Assembly (NCBI GenBank): GCA_023441055.1 | Contig: JAEZQY010000001.1 | Span: 241,782 to 305,781 of the forward strand | DNA: 64,000 bases | Reading direction: 5' to 3' | Source of the DNA: Bacillota bacterium | GTDB taxonomy: Bacteria > Bacillota > Bacilli > Paenibacillales > UBA4045 | Part shown: piece after piece, positions 1-8,147 of the stretch | How positions within the stretch are numbered: the first letter of the stretch is position 1 | Layout of the letters: each line of letters starts with the position of its first letter | Position numbers and translations under genes: made by a program | Notes under the pieces: generated by a model | Database searches by the model: none | What the model was told of the DNA's origin: nothing | What the model saw: only the letters and a program-made list of their open reading frames with translations

Positions 1-69
1 ACAGTTATTCGCACCCGAAATGAACTAATATACGACATTAGCATTTCTAATTAGAAGGGGGTTATATCA

Positions 70-1314
70 TTGGCGACAGATCTAACAACTGAGCTAGATA
101 TATGGTTCAGGGATAAAGACTTCTCTATTCCTATTGATGGGTTTGATAAACCACGAGTGTTTAAATCAGTGAAGGACTTTCATTCTTTTATCTTAGACGA
201 GGTTGAATTCTGGGAAAAGTATGAGAATTTGAGCGGCTACTGCAGAGATATCTGCAATTTTTTTCGCAATAATGTTTTAAATCATATTATTAATGGGGTT
301 TCTTATGCTAATTCAAATCAATTATCTACTGCATCTTCGCATATTGACTCAGCAATTAGTATTGCTATTAGTACTCATTGGCAGATTATCTATTCTAAAT
401 CACGACTGGGTAAATTAGTAGAGCAGCACTTACTTCTGGGTACAGCAGAACCCATTTTTGAACATTTATCAAGTGGAAGATTGTACAATCATGACCTTAA
501 TTATTGGTCAGGCTTGATAGAGTATGTGCTCACTTCAAATTCTAAAATGAAGAATGTCTTAAACAAGAGCATTAAAGCTGAGCAGGCCATGATCGTAGAT
601 ATTCGAGATCAATATTTAAGTGAATACGAGAAGATAAAGGAAGAACATGCAGTTTCCCAGGAAAGTACACGAACTGAAGTAGAGACATTTAAGAATGAAT
701 TAAACAGTTGGAGAGAAACAACTACAGCTAATGTTGATATGGATTTACAGATAAAAGATAAAGAATTTGGTAGTACCACAAATTCATATAAAACTCAGTT
801 TAATGAACTGAAAGAACGATATGAGAATCACATAAGCCTAAAGGCACCGGCAGAATATTGGAAGACTCTGAAGAAGAATTACTTTATCCAAGGCTGGATC
901 TGGATGGGCTTTACAACAATCTCTACAATCGGATTTATAGCGTATCTTCACTTTGCACTCAATACCATAACTAACTGGATTGCGGTCGGAGTAGATGATG
1001 CTGCATGGTTGCAGAATTTAAAGAGTGCCTTCATTTTCGCTTTAATCGTTTCTGCGGGTGCATTTCTTATTCGGCAGTTCGTAAAACTATCAATGAGTGC
1101 ATTCCATCTATCGCGGGATGCGGAAGAGCGACTGCAACTCACTACAGTTTATTTGTCACTTTTGAAAGAGAAGGGCGCTGTGGCTGATTCTGAGAGAAGT
1201 ATCATCCTACAGTCGATCTTTAGCCGATCGGATACAGGACTACTGAAAGGAGATTCCTCTCCTACTATGCCATCACCTGTCGATGTCTTGATGAAAAATA
1301 AACCCTCAGCTTGA
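70..1314 (+). CDS. Coiled-coil membrane protein of unknown function (possibly DUF6161-like)
   Basis: I do not recognise this 414-aa protein with confidence. The N-terminal third (about 1-130) is a mixed soluble domain rich in aromatic residues, for example FWEKYE. About residues 170-265 are charged and heptad-like, consistent with a coiled coil. Two hydrophobic segments follow, near residues 275-300 and 318-340, so the protein is probably membrane-anchored with its bulk on one side and a short C-terminal tail. The start is TTG at 70, chosen because an AGAAGGGGG ribosome site lies just upstream and no better ATG fits. It stands alone in an AT-rich accessory stretch, followed by about 770 bases of decayed sequence. 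The layout is reminiscent of the DUF6161 family found in accessory regions, but that match is from memory and uncertain. A role in phage defence or membrane stress is only a guess. Confidence 0.6.
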   Translation: MATDLTTELDIWFRDKDFSIPIDGFDKPRVFKSVKDFHSFILDEVEFWEKYENLSGYCRDICNFFRNNVLNHIINGVSYANSNQLSTASSHIDSAISIAISTHWQIIYSKSRLGKLVEQHLLLGTAEPIFEHLSSGRLYNHDLNYWSGLIEYVLTSNSKMKNVLNKSIKAEQAMIVDIRDQYLSEYEKIKEEHAVSQESTRTEVETFKNELNSWRETTTANVDMDLQIKDKEFGSTTNSYKTQFNELKERYENHISLKAPAEYWKTLKKNYFIQGWIWMGFTTISTIGFIAYLHFALNTITNWIAVGVDDAAWLQNLKSAFIFALIVSAGAFLIRQFVKLSMSAFHLSRDAEERLQLTTVYLSLLKEKGAVADSERSIILQSIFSRSDTGLLKGDSSPTMPSPVDVLMKNKPSA

Positions 1315-2083
1315 ACCACATGTTAAAAATTGGACTGTTTCCCGAGGAGATAATAGCGGTATTGAGCCCGCTATACAGGTGCTGGAGGCTTAGTATGGTT
1401 AGACGTGGGTTCTTATTAATCACTCACCTTATCCATTGAAATCCTTATCTACGTAAATCAAACTCAGCGGTTCGAGACTAACCAGCCAAGGACGCAAGTT
1501 TATAGAGCTACGAGAGGCAGGGAAGATTTAAGGTTAAACAATGCACTAAAGCGCTCCTGAGAGGTTCCTAGCCGTTATATGTGCTGGACGGGTCAAGATA
1601 CTAAGGAAGCTCATTAGCCTCTGTTGGAGAGAGGAATTCAGGACTACTCCAAACGTGAATTTGGTCTTAATATCATTGTGACTGTTACGGATGACAAAGA
1701 GGAAGATACCTATACCAGTGAAGGAAGTTAGCGAGCCTGATTAAGTAAGCCTGAACATAAAGAGTAGGCACTTAATCGGAACTCAGAAAGCCATAATTGC
1801 CGTTGAGATGTTGCCGTTGTTGGGAAGAGAAAATGAGGATAATCGCAGGTGAAAAATAAGTTACTCAAGGAGAGGAGTTGAGACAAGTCAAATAATTGAA
1901 TCATACCAAAGTCGACCGAACAAGCCGCTGAACTTGTAGGTACCAATCGCCAATACTTATCTGATACGAAGAAGCTTCAGCAAGTGGCGCCTGAACTACT
2001 CGACAAGATGAAAAGCGGGGAGATGACATAAACAGTTTAAATACATGTTTATGCAGCAATTTCTAAGTAGGGAGGGATGAAAC
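1315..2083. other. Gene-free stretch with decayed coding sequence
   Basis: No intact open frame covers these 769 bases. Short protein-like runs appear in different plus-strand frames and are broken by stops. The only one I can tie to a family is the ParB-like tail at 1900-2031. The rest shows no RNA gene, clear promoter or repeat that I can see. The pattern fits a degraded gene or genes of a mobile element. Confidence 0.5.
1900..2031 (+). pseudogene. Remnant of a ParB-like (plasmid partition type) protein
   Basis: An open run of about 43 codons ends at a TAA at 2029-2031. It contains AAELVGTNRQYLSDTKKL followed by a VAPELLDKMKSGEMT-like tail. This resembles the helix-turn-helix region after the nuclease-like N-domain of ParB/RepB-type proteins, where motifs such as VSxRYVxDAKK and PELxEKVKxGEM are common. 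No start codon or N-terminal domain is present in frame, and upstream frames are stop-ridden, so I call it a broken gene. It is one of several plasmid- or phage-like scraps in the first 3.5 kb. Confidence 0.4.
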
Positions 2084-2635
2084 ATGACATTTCTAGGTCT
2101 AGATTTGCAAGAGTGGGTTAATGTTATAGCTTCTACAGCACTGGCCGTGTTTACCGTATTGCTTTATTGTGCAAATAGGACGTCAGCTATAGCTGCGAGA
2201 GAGACAGCGCAACTAAACAGGGAGACAGCCGAACTCAATAAATCAATCCGCGAAGAACGTCAACAGTTGAATGAGCGGGAGGTGATTGCACTCAGCTACT
2301 ATGTGGGAAGAATCATATACGAAAGAGCTAGTGACTTACATGATGCAATTAAAGGAACGGATGCAAAGGAAACTACCCGCAACCTGGATAAAATAGATGA
2401 ATCTGATTTGGATATTATAAGTGGTATAGAACCAGAGACGCTAGCCAGATGTTTCACCATTGAAGAAATAATGATAATTCACAAAGCGAAGATAATTGTT
2501 AGAGATTATTTATCTAAATACTACACGCGTGGTTACTATGGAGATGAAATTGGTCTTCTAGTTACTTATATGGGCGGACCTTATATGGTTTTAGAGGAAG
2601 TGCAAAAGATATGCCATGAAAAAATAGGATTATAG
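2084..2635 (+). CDS. Small N-terminally membrane-anchored protein of unknown function
   Basis: This 183-aa protein has one hydrophobic segment (about residues 12-30). A charged helical region follows (about 38-75), in which RETAQLNRETAELNK repeats a short pattern, typical of a membrane-proximal coiled coil. The remaining 110 residues are soluble and unrecognised. The ATG at 2084 follows a strong GGGAGGGATGAAAC ribosome site. A hairpin terminator lies about 70 bases downstream, so it is probably a single-gene unit. Proteins of this build (N-terminal membrane segment, heptad linker, small cytosolic domain) are common in accessory islands, but no function can be assigned. Confidence 0.6.
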   Translation: MTFLGLDLQEWVNVIASTALAVFTVLLYCANRTSAIAARETAQLNRETAELNKSIREERQQLNEREVIALSYYVGRIIYERASDLHDAIKGTDAKETTRNLDKIDESDLDIISGIEPETLARCFTIEEIMIIHKAKIIVRDYLSKYYTRGYYGDEIGLLVTYMGGPYMVLEEVQKICHEKIGL

Positions 2636-2706
2636 TTGTTCATCGATCGATAGCTTTATGGCGAAGTCGATCAGGTCCATTGTTAGTCGAAAAATTCATT
2701 GAATAG

Positions 2707-2731
2707 GCACCCTAACCGGTGCTTTTTATTT
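2707..2731 (+). terminator. Rho-independent terminator
   Basis: A GCACC/GGTGC stem with a 6-base loop is followed by CTTTTTATTTT. It lies 71 bases after the stop of the small membrane protein gene that ends at 2635. Confidence 0.6.
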
Positions 2732-2754
2732 TGAATGGAGGGATCACAAGTGCA

Positions 2755-2951
2755 CAAATTCTAACCGGTCAGCAACTGGCCGATTTGGGGGAACGATATA
2801 GGAGTCTGAGGAAGCTGCTGCTGATGGATATGGATGTGTTGTTCCTCCATTCTATGTTGTGAGAGTAGGCAGGCAGTATAATATAGCGAGGACATCATTT
2901 TATGAATGGTTAACTGGGAAATCGAGTGATTCATATACATATAGGGAGTAA
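2755..2951 (+). pseudogene. Decayed excisionase-like helix-turn-helix protein
   Basis: Two frames must be joined near base 2801. The first encodes ILTGQQLADLGERYR. The second (2802-2951) encodes a segment containing PPFYVVRVGRQYNIARTSF followed by YEWLTGK and ends in TAA. The second half resembles the end of excisionase/MerR-like winged helices of the HTH_17 type, where an RVGRxYRIxRxxFxEWL pattern is usual. The frameshift and missing start indicate a broken gene. An excisionase relic beside a tRNA supports the idea that this stretch came from an integrative element. Confidence 0.4.
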
Positions 2952-3103
2952 CATAACGGCACCAGATGGCAACAAAACACTTTAGCAGGATAAAGGGCAC
3001 CAGAATGGCGCCAGTTCGCTTCTGTTCGTATATTTAGGAAGTATAAAGCTGAGTCAATAAAAAGAAAGAGGCTGTCCCAGAAGCAGAAGATAATAGCTAC
3101 TGA

Positions 3104-3247
3104 GGGATAGATCCTAGATTTATAAAATGTCGTTTTAAAGAACAAAGTGGTTGCGCAGCGGACTTCAAATATCTCGCCATGAGCTCGATCGACCAATATT
3201 TACAGAAAAAAGATATCATGCAATGGCTAGAAAATCATATGAAGTAA
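3104..3247 (+). pseudogene. Fragment of a small unknown (phage-like?) protein
   Basis: An open run of 47 codons ends in TAA at 3245-3247 and reads as plausible protein, with KCRFKEQSGCAADFKYLAM then SSIDQYLQKKDIMQWLENHMK. A segment in another frame just upstream (RKYKAESIKRKRLSQKQKII) looks like its frameshifted N-terminal part. No start codon opens the joined frame. Family not recognised. Confidence 0.3.
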
Positions 3248-3388
3248 CTACCCTGCCGCACTAGGTAAGTTTGTTTGCGCTTCTTTAATTCTATCTTGCT
3301 TGGCTTTTTCTTGAAACTCTCTAAGATGCTATTCAATCTCACGATCCGGATGATACAAAATATCAATATTCTCAGGCTTTGAATCTTG
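3248..3388 (-). pseudogene. Fragment of an unknown protein with an internal stop
   Basis: Read on the minus strand, this gives DSKPENIDILYHPDREIE, then an in-frame TAG, then HLREFQEKAKQDRIKEAQTN and a stop at 3248. The composition is protein-like and the single internal stop suggests recent decay. It converges back-to-back with the plus-strand fragment ending at 3247. Family not recognised. Confidence 0.3.
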
Positions 3389-3622
3389 CCTATCCTAAAG
3401 TTCCTCTTAGCTTATCTTTATTCAACCACGATAACCTCTCAGTTCTAGTAAATTAAGGGCAATAAAGTTAAGGTGATAATTAGAATTAATGATAATATTA
3501 GATATATTAGAGAGAAGTCCTTCAATGATATAAATAACTGAATACTCCTGTAAAATGCGTGGAGGAAATAACATATTTTTGTCGAATTCATAGAAGTAAA
3601 CAATTAATAAGGGGCGTCACAC

Positions 3623-5500
3623 ATGAATCGAAATTATTTCCTGGAGTCAATTCCACTTATTGAGAACAATGAAAACTTACGAGACCCACAGATTGAAGCG
3701 TATAAAGCGGTATACGATCATTTCACAGTTCAACATAAAAAAGAGCATGCAATTATTGTTTTGCCTACTGGTGTAGGTAAAACAGGAGTGATGGGATTAG
3801 TTCCGTATGGAAACTCATTAGGTAGAGTTTTAATAATTACACCACAGTTAGTAATTAAGGATGCAGTACTCGATTCGTTGGACCCAGAGCATCCTAAGAA
3901 CTTCTGGATGGCAAGAAATATATTTAATAAATTTAGTGATCTACCAGCAGTCATTGAATATGAGGGTTCCATTTCTGACTGGGCTCTAGATCAAGCAAAT
4001 ATAGTCATTTTGAATATTCACAAACTACAAGAGAGATTGGATAGAGCTCTTGTAAATAGAGTTCCTCAGGATTATTTTGATTTGATAATAATCGATGAAG
4101 CGCATCACTCAACAGCACCAACATGGGAGAAAACGATTGAATACTTCTCAACCGCTAAGGTAGTAAAGTTGACGGGGACTCCAAATCGTACCGATGGGGA
4201 TATTATTGAAGGTGAATATGTATACAGATACGCTCTTAGTAAAGCGATGGCTAATGGCTATGTTAAATCTCTTGAAAGAGTTAAATATATACCAGACGCG
4301 TTGTACCTGACCTTAGATCAGAATGATGAGACTTTATTTTCCATTGACCAAATTAGGGCTATGGGGTTGAAAGATGAAGATTGGATCACGAGATCGGTAG
4401 CATACTCTAGAGAATGTAGTATGAAAGTTGTGCAAGTTAGCGCTGAGATAATCCAGAAGAAAAGAGAAACTGGAGTGCCACATAAAATCATAGCAGTAGC
4501 ATGTAGTATTTATCACGCTGAACAAATTGAACTTTTATACGAAGAGATTGGAATGACGGTGTCAGTTGTACATAGTAGACTTCCGAAAGAGACACTTACT
4601 GCAAGATTAAACTCAATTGAAAACCATAAGGTTGAAGTTGTCATACACGTGGCAAAATTAGGCGAAGGTTATGATCATAAATATCTATCAGTTGCAGCTA
4701 TATTTAGACCTTTTCGCAACAGTCTTCCTTATGAGCAATTTATCGGAAGGGTACTCCGTGCTATTGATGCCGACGAGGTGAAAAGTGAAGAAGATAACAT
4801 TGCAGCTGTAATCCATCACGAAGAGTTAGGATTAGAGGAGCTATGGGAGTATTATAAAAAAGAGCAGGAGAAAAGTGAAATAATTAAATACATAGACCGT
4901 GATAGATCTGTGCTTGAGGGCGGAAATGTAACAGATCGAATTGTAAAAAAGGAAACAGGATATGTACAGGAAGATGGGGAAGGTGAGTTTGTTACAGATT
5001 CATTTATAGACACTGAATTAATAAAAGAGCGAGAACGACGTATTGCTGAGGAACGTGAAAAACTTCAGAAATTAAAGGAGTTGTTACCTGACTATCCCGA
5101 TGATGTCTTATTACAAATGGTTAGAAGGCAAGAGGAAGGCTCGTTTGATGAGAAAATCCTAAGACCTGATAAATATATATTTAGAAAGAAGAGAACACTT
5201 GACGAGCGAATTAAGCTTGAAATGGTTCCAGAATTACTTGTTAAATACAATATTCCTAAAGAGGAGCAGAGTTTAAGTAAATCACGATTATTTCGCGGAA
5301 AGTTTTCTTGGATATCTAAAGGTTCAGGTGACAATGCGGCTATGTTAGCGATATACTTAGAGTATCGAGTAAACGAATCTGTAGGTAATAAGAACCGGGC
5401 GTCATGGGGGCCTGAGGAGTACGCCATGGCTTTAGTAAATGTAGAAGGATTATATGAAGTAATGGATAAAATATTAGAATCTGAATTGGAGGGTAAGTAA
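3623..5500 (+). CDS. DEAD/DEAH-box superfamily 2 helicase (ResIII-like), possible defence protein
   Basis: This 625-aa protein has the full set of SF2 helicase motifs. A Q-like LRDPQIEAY lies near 19-27, Walker A PTGVGKTG at 48-55, DEAH at 158-161, motif III LTGTP near 183-187, motif V GEGYDH near 348, and motif VI QFIGRVLRA near 372-380. It should couple ATP hydrolysis to movement on nucleic acid. After the second RecA domain come a charged helical region (about 455-490) and an unrecognised C-terminal domain of roughly 110 residues. There is no visible nuclease motif, so it is not by itself a restriction enzyme. Its stop codon overlaps the start of the next gene by one base (TAATG), implying translational coupling. 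It sits in an AT-rich stretch next to tRNA-Val, a typical place for defence genes. The helicase call is secure; the biological role is inference. Confidence 0.8.
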   Translation: MNRNYFLESIPLIENNENLRDPQIEAYKAVYDHFTVQHKKEHAIIVLPTGVGKTGVMGLVPYGNSLGRVLIITPQLVIKDAVLDSLDPEHPKNFWMARNIFNKFSDLPAVIEYEGSISDWALDQANIVILNIHKLQERLDRALVNRVPQDYFDLIIIDEAHHSTAPTWEKTIEYFSTAKVVKLTGTPNRTDGDIIEGEYVYRYALSKAMANGYVKSLERVKYIPDALYLTLDQNDETLFSIDQIRAMGLKDEDWITRSVAYSRECSMKVVQVSAEIIQKKRETGVPHKIIAVACSIYHAEQIELLYEEIGMTVSVVHSRLPKETLTARLNSIENHKVEVVIHVAKLGEGYDHKYLSVAAIFRPFRNSLPYEQFIGRVLRAIDADEVKSEEDNIAAVIHHEELGLEELWEYYKKEQEKSEIIKYIDRDRSVLEGGNVTDRIVKKETGYVQEDGEGEFVTDSFIDTELIKERERRIAEEREKLQKLKELLPDYPDDVLLQMVRRQEEGSFDEKILRPDKYIFRKKRTLDERIKLEMVPELLVKYNIPKEEQSLSKSRLFRGKFSWISKGSGDNAAMLAIYLEYRVNESVGNKNRASWGPEEYAMALVNVEGLYEVMDKILESELEGK

Positions 5501-5826
5501 TGTCTCAGATCGGTGATCTATACACACTTACAGAAGGATATATAATAACGCCTGCGGAATTGTTGGCTAATGCAAAACTACCTAATTATGATTATGTGAA
5601 GTTCTCAGCAAATGGTATTGGACTTCATGTGGAAGCTAGCTGCCGTTTGGAGGAAATGGAGTTGGTACTTTTTAATTACTATTTCGATAAAGACGACCGT
5701 CTTCAAAAGTTAACCATGGAGCAAGGAGATACATCAAAAGTTATTTTCGATCGGAATGTTGAAATAAGTAAATTAAGATCAAAAATGAAAACAGCGCAGT
5801 ATCCAACATATACTATTCAAAAATGA
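5500..5826 (+). CDS. Small protein translationally coupled to the helicase, unknown function
   Basis: This 108-aa acidic soluble protein has no recognised domain, signal or membrane segment. The ATG at 5500 shares its A with the helicase stop codon. The GGAGGGTAAG just upstream is a good ribosome site, so the two proteins are probably made together and may form a complex. A strong terminator follows at 5832, closing a two-gene operon. The middle (about residues 30-75) alternates hydrophobic and charged residues, as in a small beta-rich domain (VKFSANGIGLHVEASC). It could be a helicase adaptor, specificity or immunity factor, but nothing in the sequence decides this. Confidence 0.65.
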   Translation: MSQIGDLYTLTEGYIITPAELLANAKLPNYDYVKFSANGIGLHVEASCRLEEMELVLFNYYFDKDDRLQKLTMEQGDTSKVIFDRNVEISKLRSKMKTAQYPTYTIQK

Positions 5827-5831
5827 AAGTT

Positions 5832-5866
5832 ATCCGCTGCCTTAATAGGTAGCGGATTTCTTCGTT
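5832..5866 (+). terminator. Rho-independent terminator of the helicase operon
   Basis: ATCCGCTGCC pairs with GGTAGCGGAT (one G-T wobble) across a 6-base loop and is followed by a T-rich tract. It lies six bases after the stop codon at 5826. Confidence 0.75.
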
Positions 5867-6000
5867 TTAAAACAAATTTAAATAGGTTTCCATGTGCTAG
5901 TATTATCCCATGTGGTCATTTATCATATAGTACTGAGGATTTTTGCGGCACTTTTGCGACAATTCTGCATTTATGCCTGCACAATATACCCTAGATATAA

Positions 6001-6030
6001 CAAAAGAGCCCTTGAATATCAAGGGCTCTT
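6001..6030 (-). terminator. Rho-independent terminator of tRNA-Val
   Basis: There is a perfect 12-bp stem (AAGAGCCCTTGA / TCAAGGGCTCTT) with a 3-base loop. On the minus strand TTTTG follows it. It lies 5 bases beyond the 3' end of the tRNA. Confidence 0.85.
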
Positions 6031-6035
6031 GCTTA

Positions 6036-6108
6036 TGATCTCAGCAGGGCTCGAACCTGCGACCCCTACCCTGTCAAGATAGTGCTCTCCCAGCTGAGCT
6101 ATGAGATC
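6036..6108 (-). tRNA. tRNA-Val (GAC)
   Basis: The minus strand folds into a complete cloverleaf of 73 nt. The acceptor stem is GATCTCA/TGAGATC, the D stem GCTC/GAGC, the anticodon stem CTATC/GGTAG with loop TTGACAG, and the T arm GCAGG-TTCGAGC-CCTGC. The anticodon is GAC, reading the valine codons GTC and GTT. CCA is not encoded. Its 3' end faces the AT-rich accessory stretch 1-6000, the orientation expected if that stretch entered by integration at the tRNA 3' end. Confidence 0.93.
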
Positions 6109-6127
6109 AAAAATGTCGGCAAAAGCT

Positions 6128-6156
6128 ATCTTATCAAGGATCAAGTTGAATGTCAA
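6128..6156 (-). promoter_or_regulatory. Sigma-A promoter of tRNA-Val
   Basis: On the minus strand a consensus TTGACA (6156-6151) is separated by 17 bases from TAAGAT (6133-6128). The tRNA begins 19 bases further on. Confidence 0.8.
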
Positions 6157-6233
6157 ACTCAAATTTGCTTGACACATAAATACGCTACGTATACGTTGAA
6201 GGTATCCAGAAATTACAAAAGGAGCGATGTCCT

Positions 6234-6497
6234 ATGTTTATCAAAGAGTATCTATACGAAGATCTGAAGAGCATGGCGAATCTGAGTATCGGAACCAACG
6301 AGATCAACATTAACGGGATCACCATCTACCATATTGATGAATTGCAATTTCACGAGCATGAGCAGGAGTATGTTGACATTCAATTCCTGATTCAGAATGA
6401 AGTGATAGCGAGTGTCGCGATTCAACAAGATGAGAAATTAGTGGTTGACGAGAATAATTGCTACATGATCGTTCCAGTTGAGGGCATGGAGCTCTAA
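6234..6497 (+). CDS. Small conserved-looking hypothetical protein
   Basis: This 87-aa acidic protein has no signal peptide, membrane segment or recognised motif. It begins at ATG 6234 after AAAGGAGCGATG, a strong ribosome site. Its residue use (many I, E, D and N) is that of a real soluble protein. A possible TTGACA-containing promoter lies at 6169, but its -10 partner is weak. It is the first gene to the right of the tRNA and may belong to the core genome. Function unknown. Confidence 0.6.
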   Translation: MFIKEYLYEDLKSMANLSIGTNEININGITIYHIDELQFHEHEQEYVDIQFLIQNEVIASVAIQQDEKLVVDENNCYMIVPVEGMEL

Positions 6498-6577
6498 GAA
6501 TGGTATCGAATATTCGCTTAGGGTATAGTAGTACAATAGTGAGTATTCGATTCTGATGAAGATAGGTGGCTGACAGC

Positions 6578-7402
6578 ATGACCGGAATCATTATAATCCT
6601 GCTCCTATGCGGGATGGTGGCAGGTACGATCGGGAGCTTGGTGGGACTAGGCGGCGGTGTCATTATTGTGCCTGTTCTACTGTACTTGGGGACGGTGTAT
6701 GCGGATATCGAGGTGAACAGCCAGATCGCGGTCGGAACCTCGCTGGTGGTGGTCGCGATTAGCTCGCTCTCGTCCAGTCTGTCTTACTTCAAGCAGCGCA
6801 AGGTCGATGCCAAGAGCGCCTGGTTATTCTTCGTAGCCAGCGGGCCGGCGGCGATGCTCGGCGCGTATGTGAATACGCTTATGTCCGGCGGCGCGTTCCT
6901 GATCGGCTTCGGCGTGTTCATGATCAGTGTATCGTTCCTGCTCATGATGAGAGAGCGATGGACGCCGCGGCAGATGCGTTGGACGGTCGTGCGCACATAC
7001 ACAGAGCCAGGTTCCGATCAGACGCTTGAATACGGCTATACGAGAACGCTGGCGCTCGCAGTATCCTTCGTGGTCGGTATGCTGGCCGGGATGTTCGGAG
7101 TCGGGGGCGGCGCATTGATGATGCCGGTGATGCTGCTGTTCTTCCGCTTCCCAGTCCATCTGGCTGCCGCTACATCGATGTTCATGATCTTCCTGTCGTC
7201 GATACCAGGCAGCGGCATGCATGCCTATTACGGCAATATCGAATGGCTCTTCGTGTTGGCATTGGCTCCCGGAGCCTGGGTAGGGGGCAAGCTGGGCGCC
7301 TGGCTATCGCTAAAGCTGAAGACCAAGACCATTGTACTGGCGCTGCGAATTATGCTAATCTTAACAGGTGTTCGACTAATATGGGACGGCTTTCAAGCGT
7401 AG
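6578..7402 (+). CDS. TauE/SafE family sulfite/sulfonate exporter-like membrane protein
   Basis: This 274-aa integral membrane protein has about eight hydrophobic segments. It carries the two glycine-rich repeats typical of the TauE/SafE (DUF81) family: GSLVGLGGGVIIVPVLL near the N-terminus and GMFGVGGGALMMPVML in the second half, one per inverted half. Members export sulfite, sulfoacetate or related anions across the plasma membrane, often with unknown substrate. I chose ATG 6578 because AGGTGG sits 8 bases upstream; a GTG at 6566 in frame would lack a proper ribosome site. The KDPG aldolase gene starts 14 bases after its stop, so the two are likely cotranscribed, though no shared substrate is obvious. 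Confidence 0.85.
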   Translation: MTGIIIILLLCGMVAGTIGSLVGLGGGVIIVPVLLYLGTVYADIEVNSQIAVGTSLVVVAISSLSSSLSYFKQRKVDAKSAWLFFVASGPAAMLGAYVNTLMSGGAFLIGFGVFMISVSFLLMMRERWTPRQMRWTVVRTYTEPGSDQTLEYGYTRTLALAVSFVVGMLAGMFGVGGGALMMPVMLLFFRFPVHLAAATSMFMIFLSSIPGSGMHAYYGNIEWLFVLALAPGAWVGGKLGAWLSLKLKTKTIVLALRIMLILTGVRLIWDGFQA

Positions 7403-7416
7403 GGAGAGTGAACATA

Positions 7417-8040
7417 ATGGCGATTCTAGAAGAGTTGGAGAAGGCTAAGCTGATCGCAATTATTCGCGGTATAACAGAGGAGCAGGGGGCCCGGGCAGCT
7501 GAGGCGCTGTATCAGGGTGGAATTCGCTTCCTCGAGGTTACGATGAACACAGCTGGCTGCACGCGGATGATCGGTCAATGGAGGCAGCAGTATGAAGGCA
7601 AGATGTGGATCGGAGCCGGGACGGTACTGGATCTGGGCATGGCTAAGGAAGCGCATGCGGCAGGCGCGCAGTTCCTCGTAACGCCGAATACGGACCGTGA
7701 AGTGATTGAGTATGCGGTATCCAATCAACTTGCTGTCTTCCCGGGGGCGATGACCCCAACTGAGATAGTGGAAGCTTGGAAGGCAGGAGCCACTGCGGTG
7801 AAGCTGTTCCCGATGGCCTCGCTCGGGATTCAATACTTCAAAGAAATCACAGCGCCACTCGACAGCATCCGGCTGATTCCGACTGGCGGGATTACGGCGG
7901 CGAATATTCGTGAGTATCTGCAGGCTGGCGCGTTCGGATTCGGCATGGGCAATAGTCTGGTGGATAAGCAGGCCATTGCCGAAGGCCGATATGAGCAGCT
8001 GACCGAGAATGCTCGCCAATTGGTACAACAGATACGATAA
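7417..8040 (+). CDS. eda: KDPG/KHG aldolase (bifunctional 2-keto-3-deoxy-6-phosphogluconate / 4-hydroxy-2-oxoglutarate aldolase)
   Basis: This 207-aa class I aldolase cleaves KDPG to pyruvate and glyceraldehyde 3-phosphate, the last step of the Entner-Doudoroff and uronate pathways. Family features in order are IAIIRG, the catalytic Glu in FLEVTMNT, GAGTVLD, VTPN, the Schiff-base lysine in AVKLFP, and the phosphate-binding PTGGI and GFGMG segments. The length matches the family (about 205-215). The start is ATG 7417; the frame is open further upstream but overlaps the exporter gene and has no ribosome site. It closes with a bidirectional terminator at 8078. The uronate link may matter because a GH88/105 enzyme is encoded at 36.9 kb. 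Confidence 0.93.
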   Translation: MAILEELEKAKLIAIIRGITEEQGARAAEALYQGGIRFLEVTMNTAGCTRMIGQWRQQYEGKMWIGAGTVLDLGMAKEAHAAGAQFLVTPNTDREVIEYAVSNQLAVFPGAMTPTEIVEAWKAGATAVKLFPMASLGIQYFKEITAPLDSIRLIPTGGITAANIREYLQAGAFGFGMGNSLVDKQAIAEGRYEQLTENARQLVQQIR

Positions 8041-8077
8041 CCTGTAATCAGGCGCGCGAGCCCTGCATGACATGGAA

Positions 8078-8123
8078 AACCGCCCTCAACGCATATAGCG
8101 TCGTAGGGCGGTTGTTGTATTTT
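8078..8123. terminator. Bidirectional terminator
   Basis: AACCGCCCT and AGGGCGGTT form a 9-bp stem between two convergent genes (the aldolase on plus and the DUF4870 gene on minus). There are T-rich bases on the plus side and A residues on the other. Confidence 0.7.
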
Positions 8124-8147
8124 GCCGAATGGTACTGGTGTGTAGAA

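Larger units (their letters stand above)
2636..3622. other. Gene-poor stretch with mobile-element debris
   Basis: These 987 bases carry a terminator (2707-2731) and at least three decayed coding fragments (2755-2951 plus, 3104-3247 plus, 3248-3388 minus). An AT-rich stretch follows up to the ribosome site AAGGGGCG in front of the helicase gene at 3623. No intact gene is visible. The ORFs longer than 60 codons on the minus strand here do not look protein-like. Confidence 0.5.

Noticed and set aside
3061..3100. AGGCTGTCCCAGAAG as an insertion-sequence end
   Set aside because: Similar text occurs near some IS elements, but there is no inverted partner and the bases also read as part of a decayed coding frame.
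5894..6267. Two short plus-strand frames (62 and 61 codons)
   Set aside because: They run through the tRNA-Val gene, its terminator and its promoter, and lack ribosome sites.
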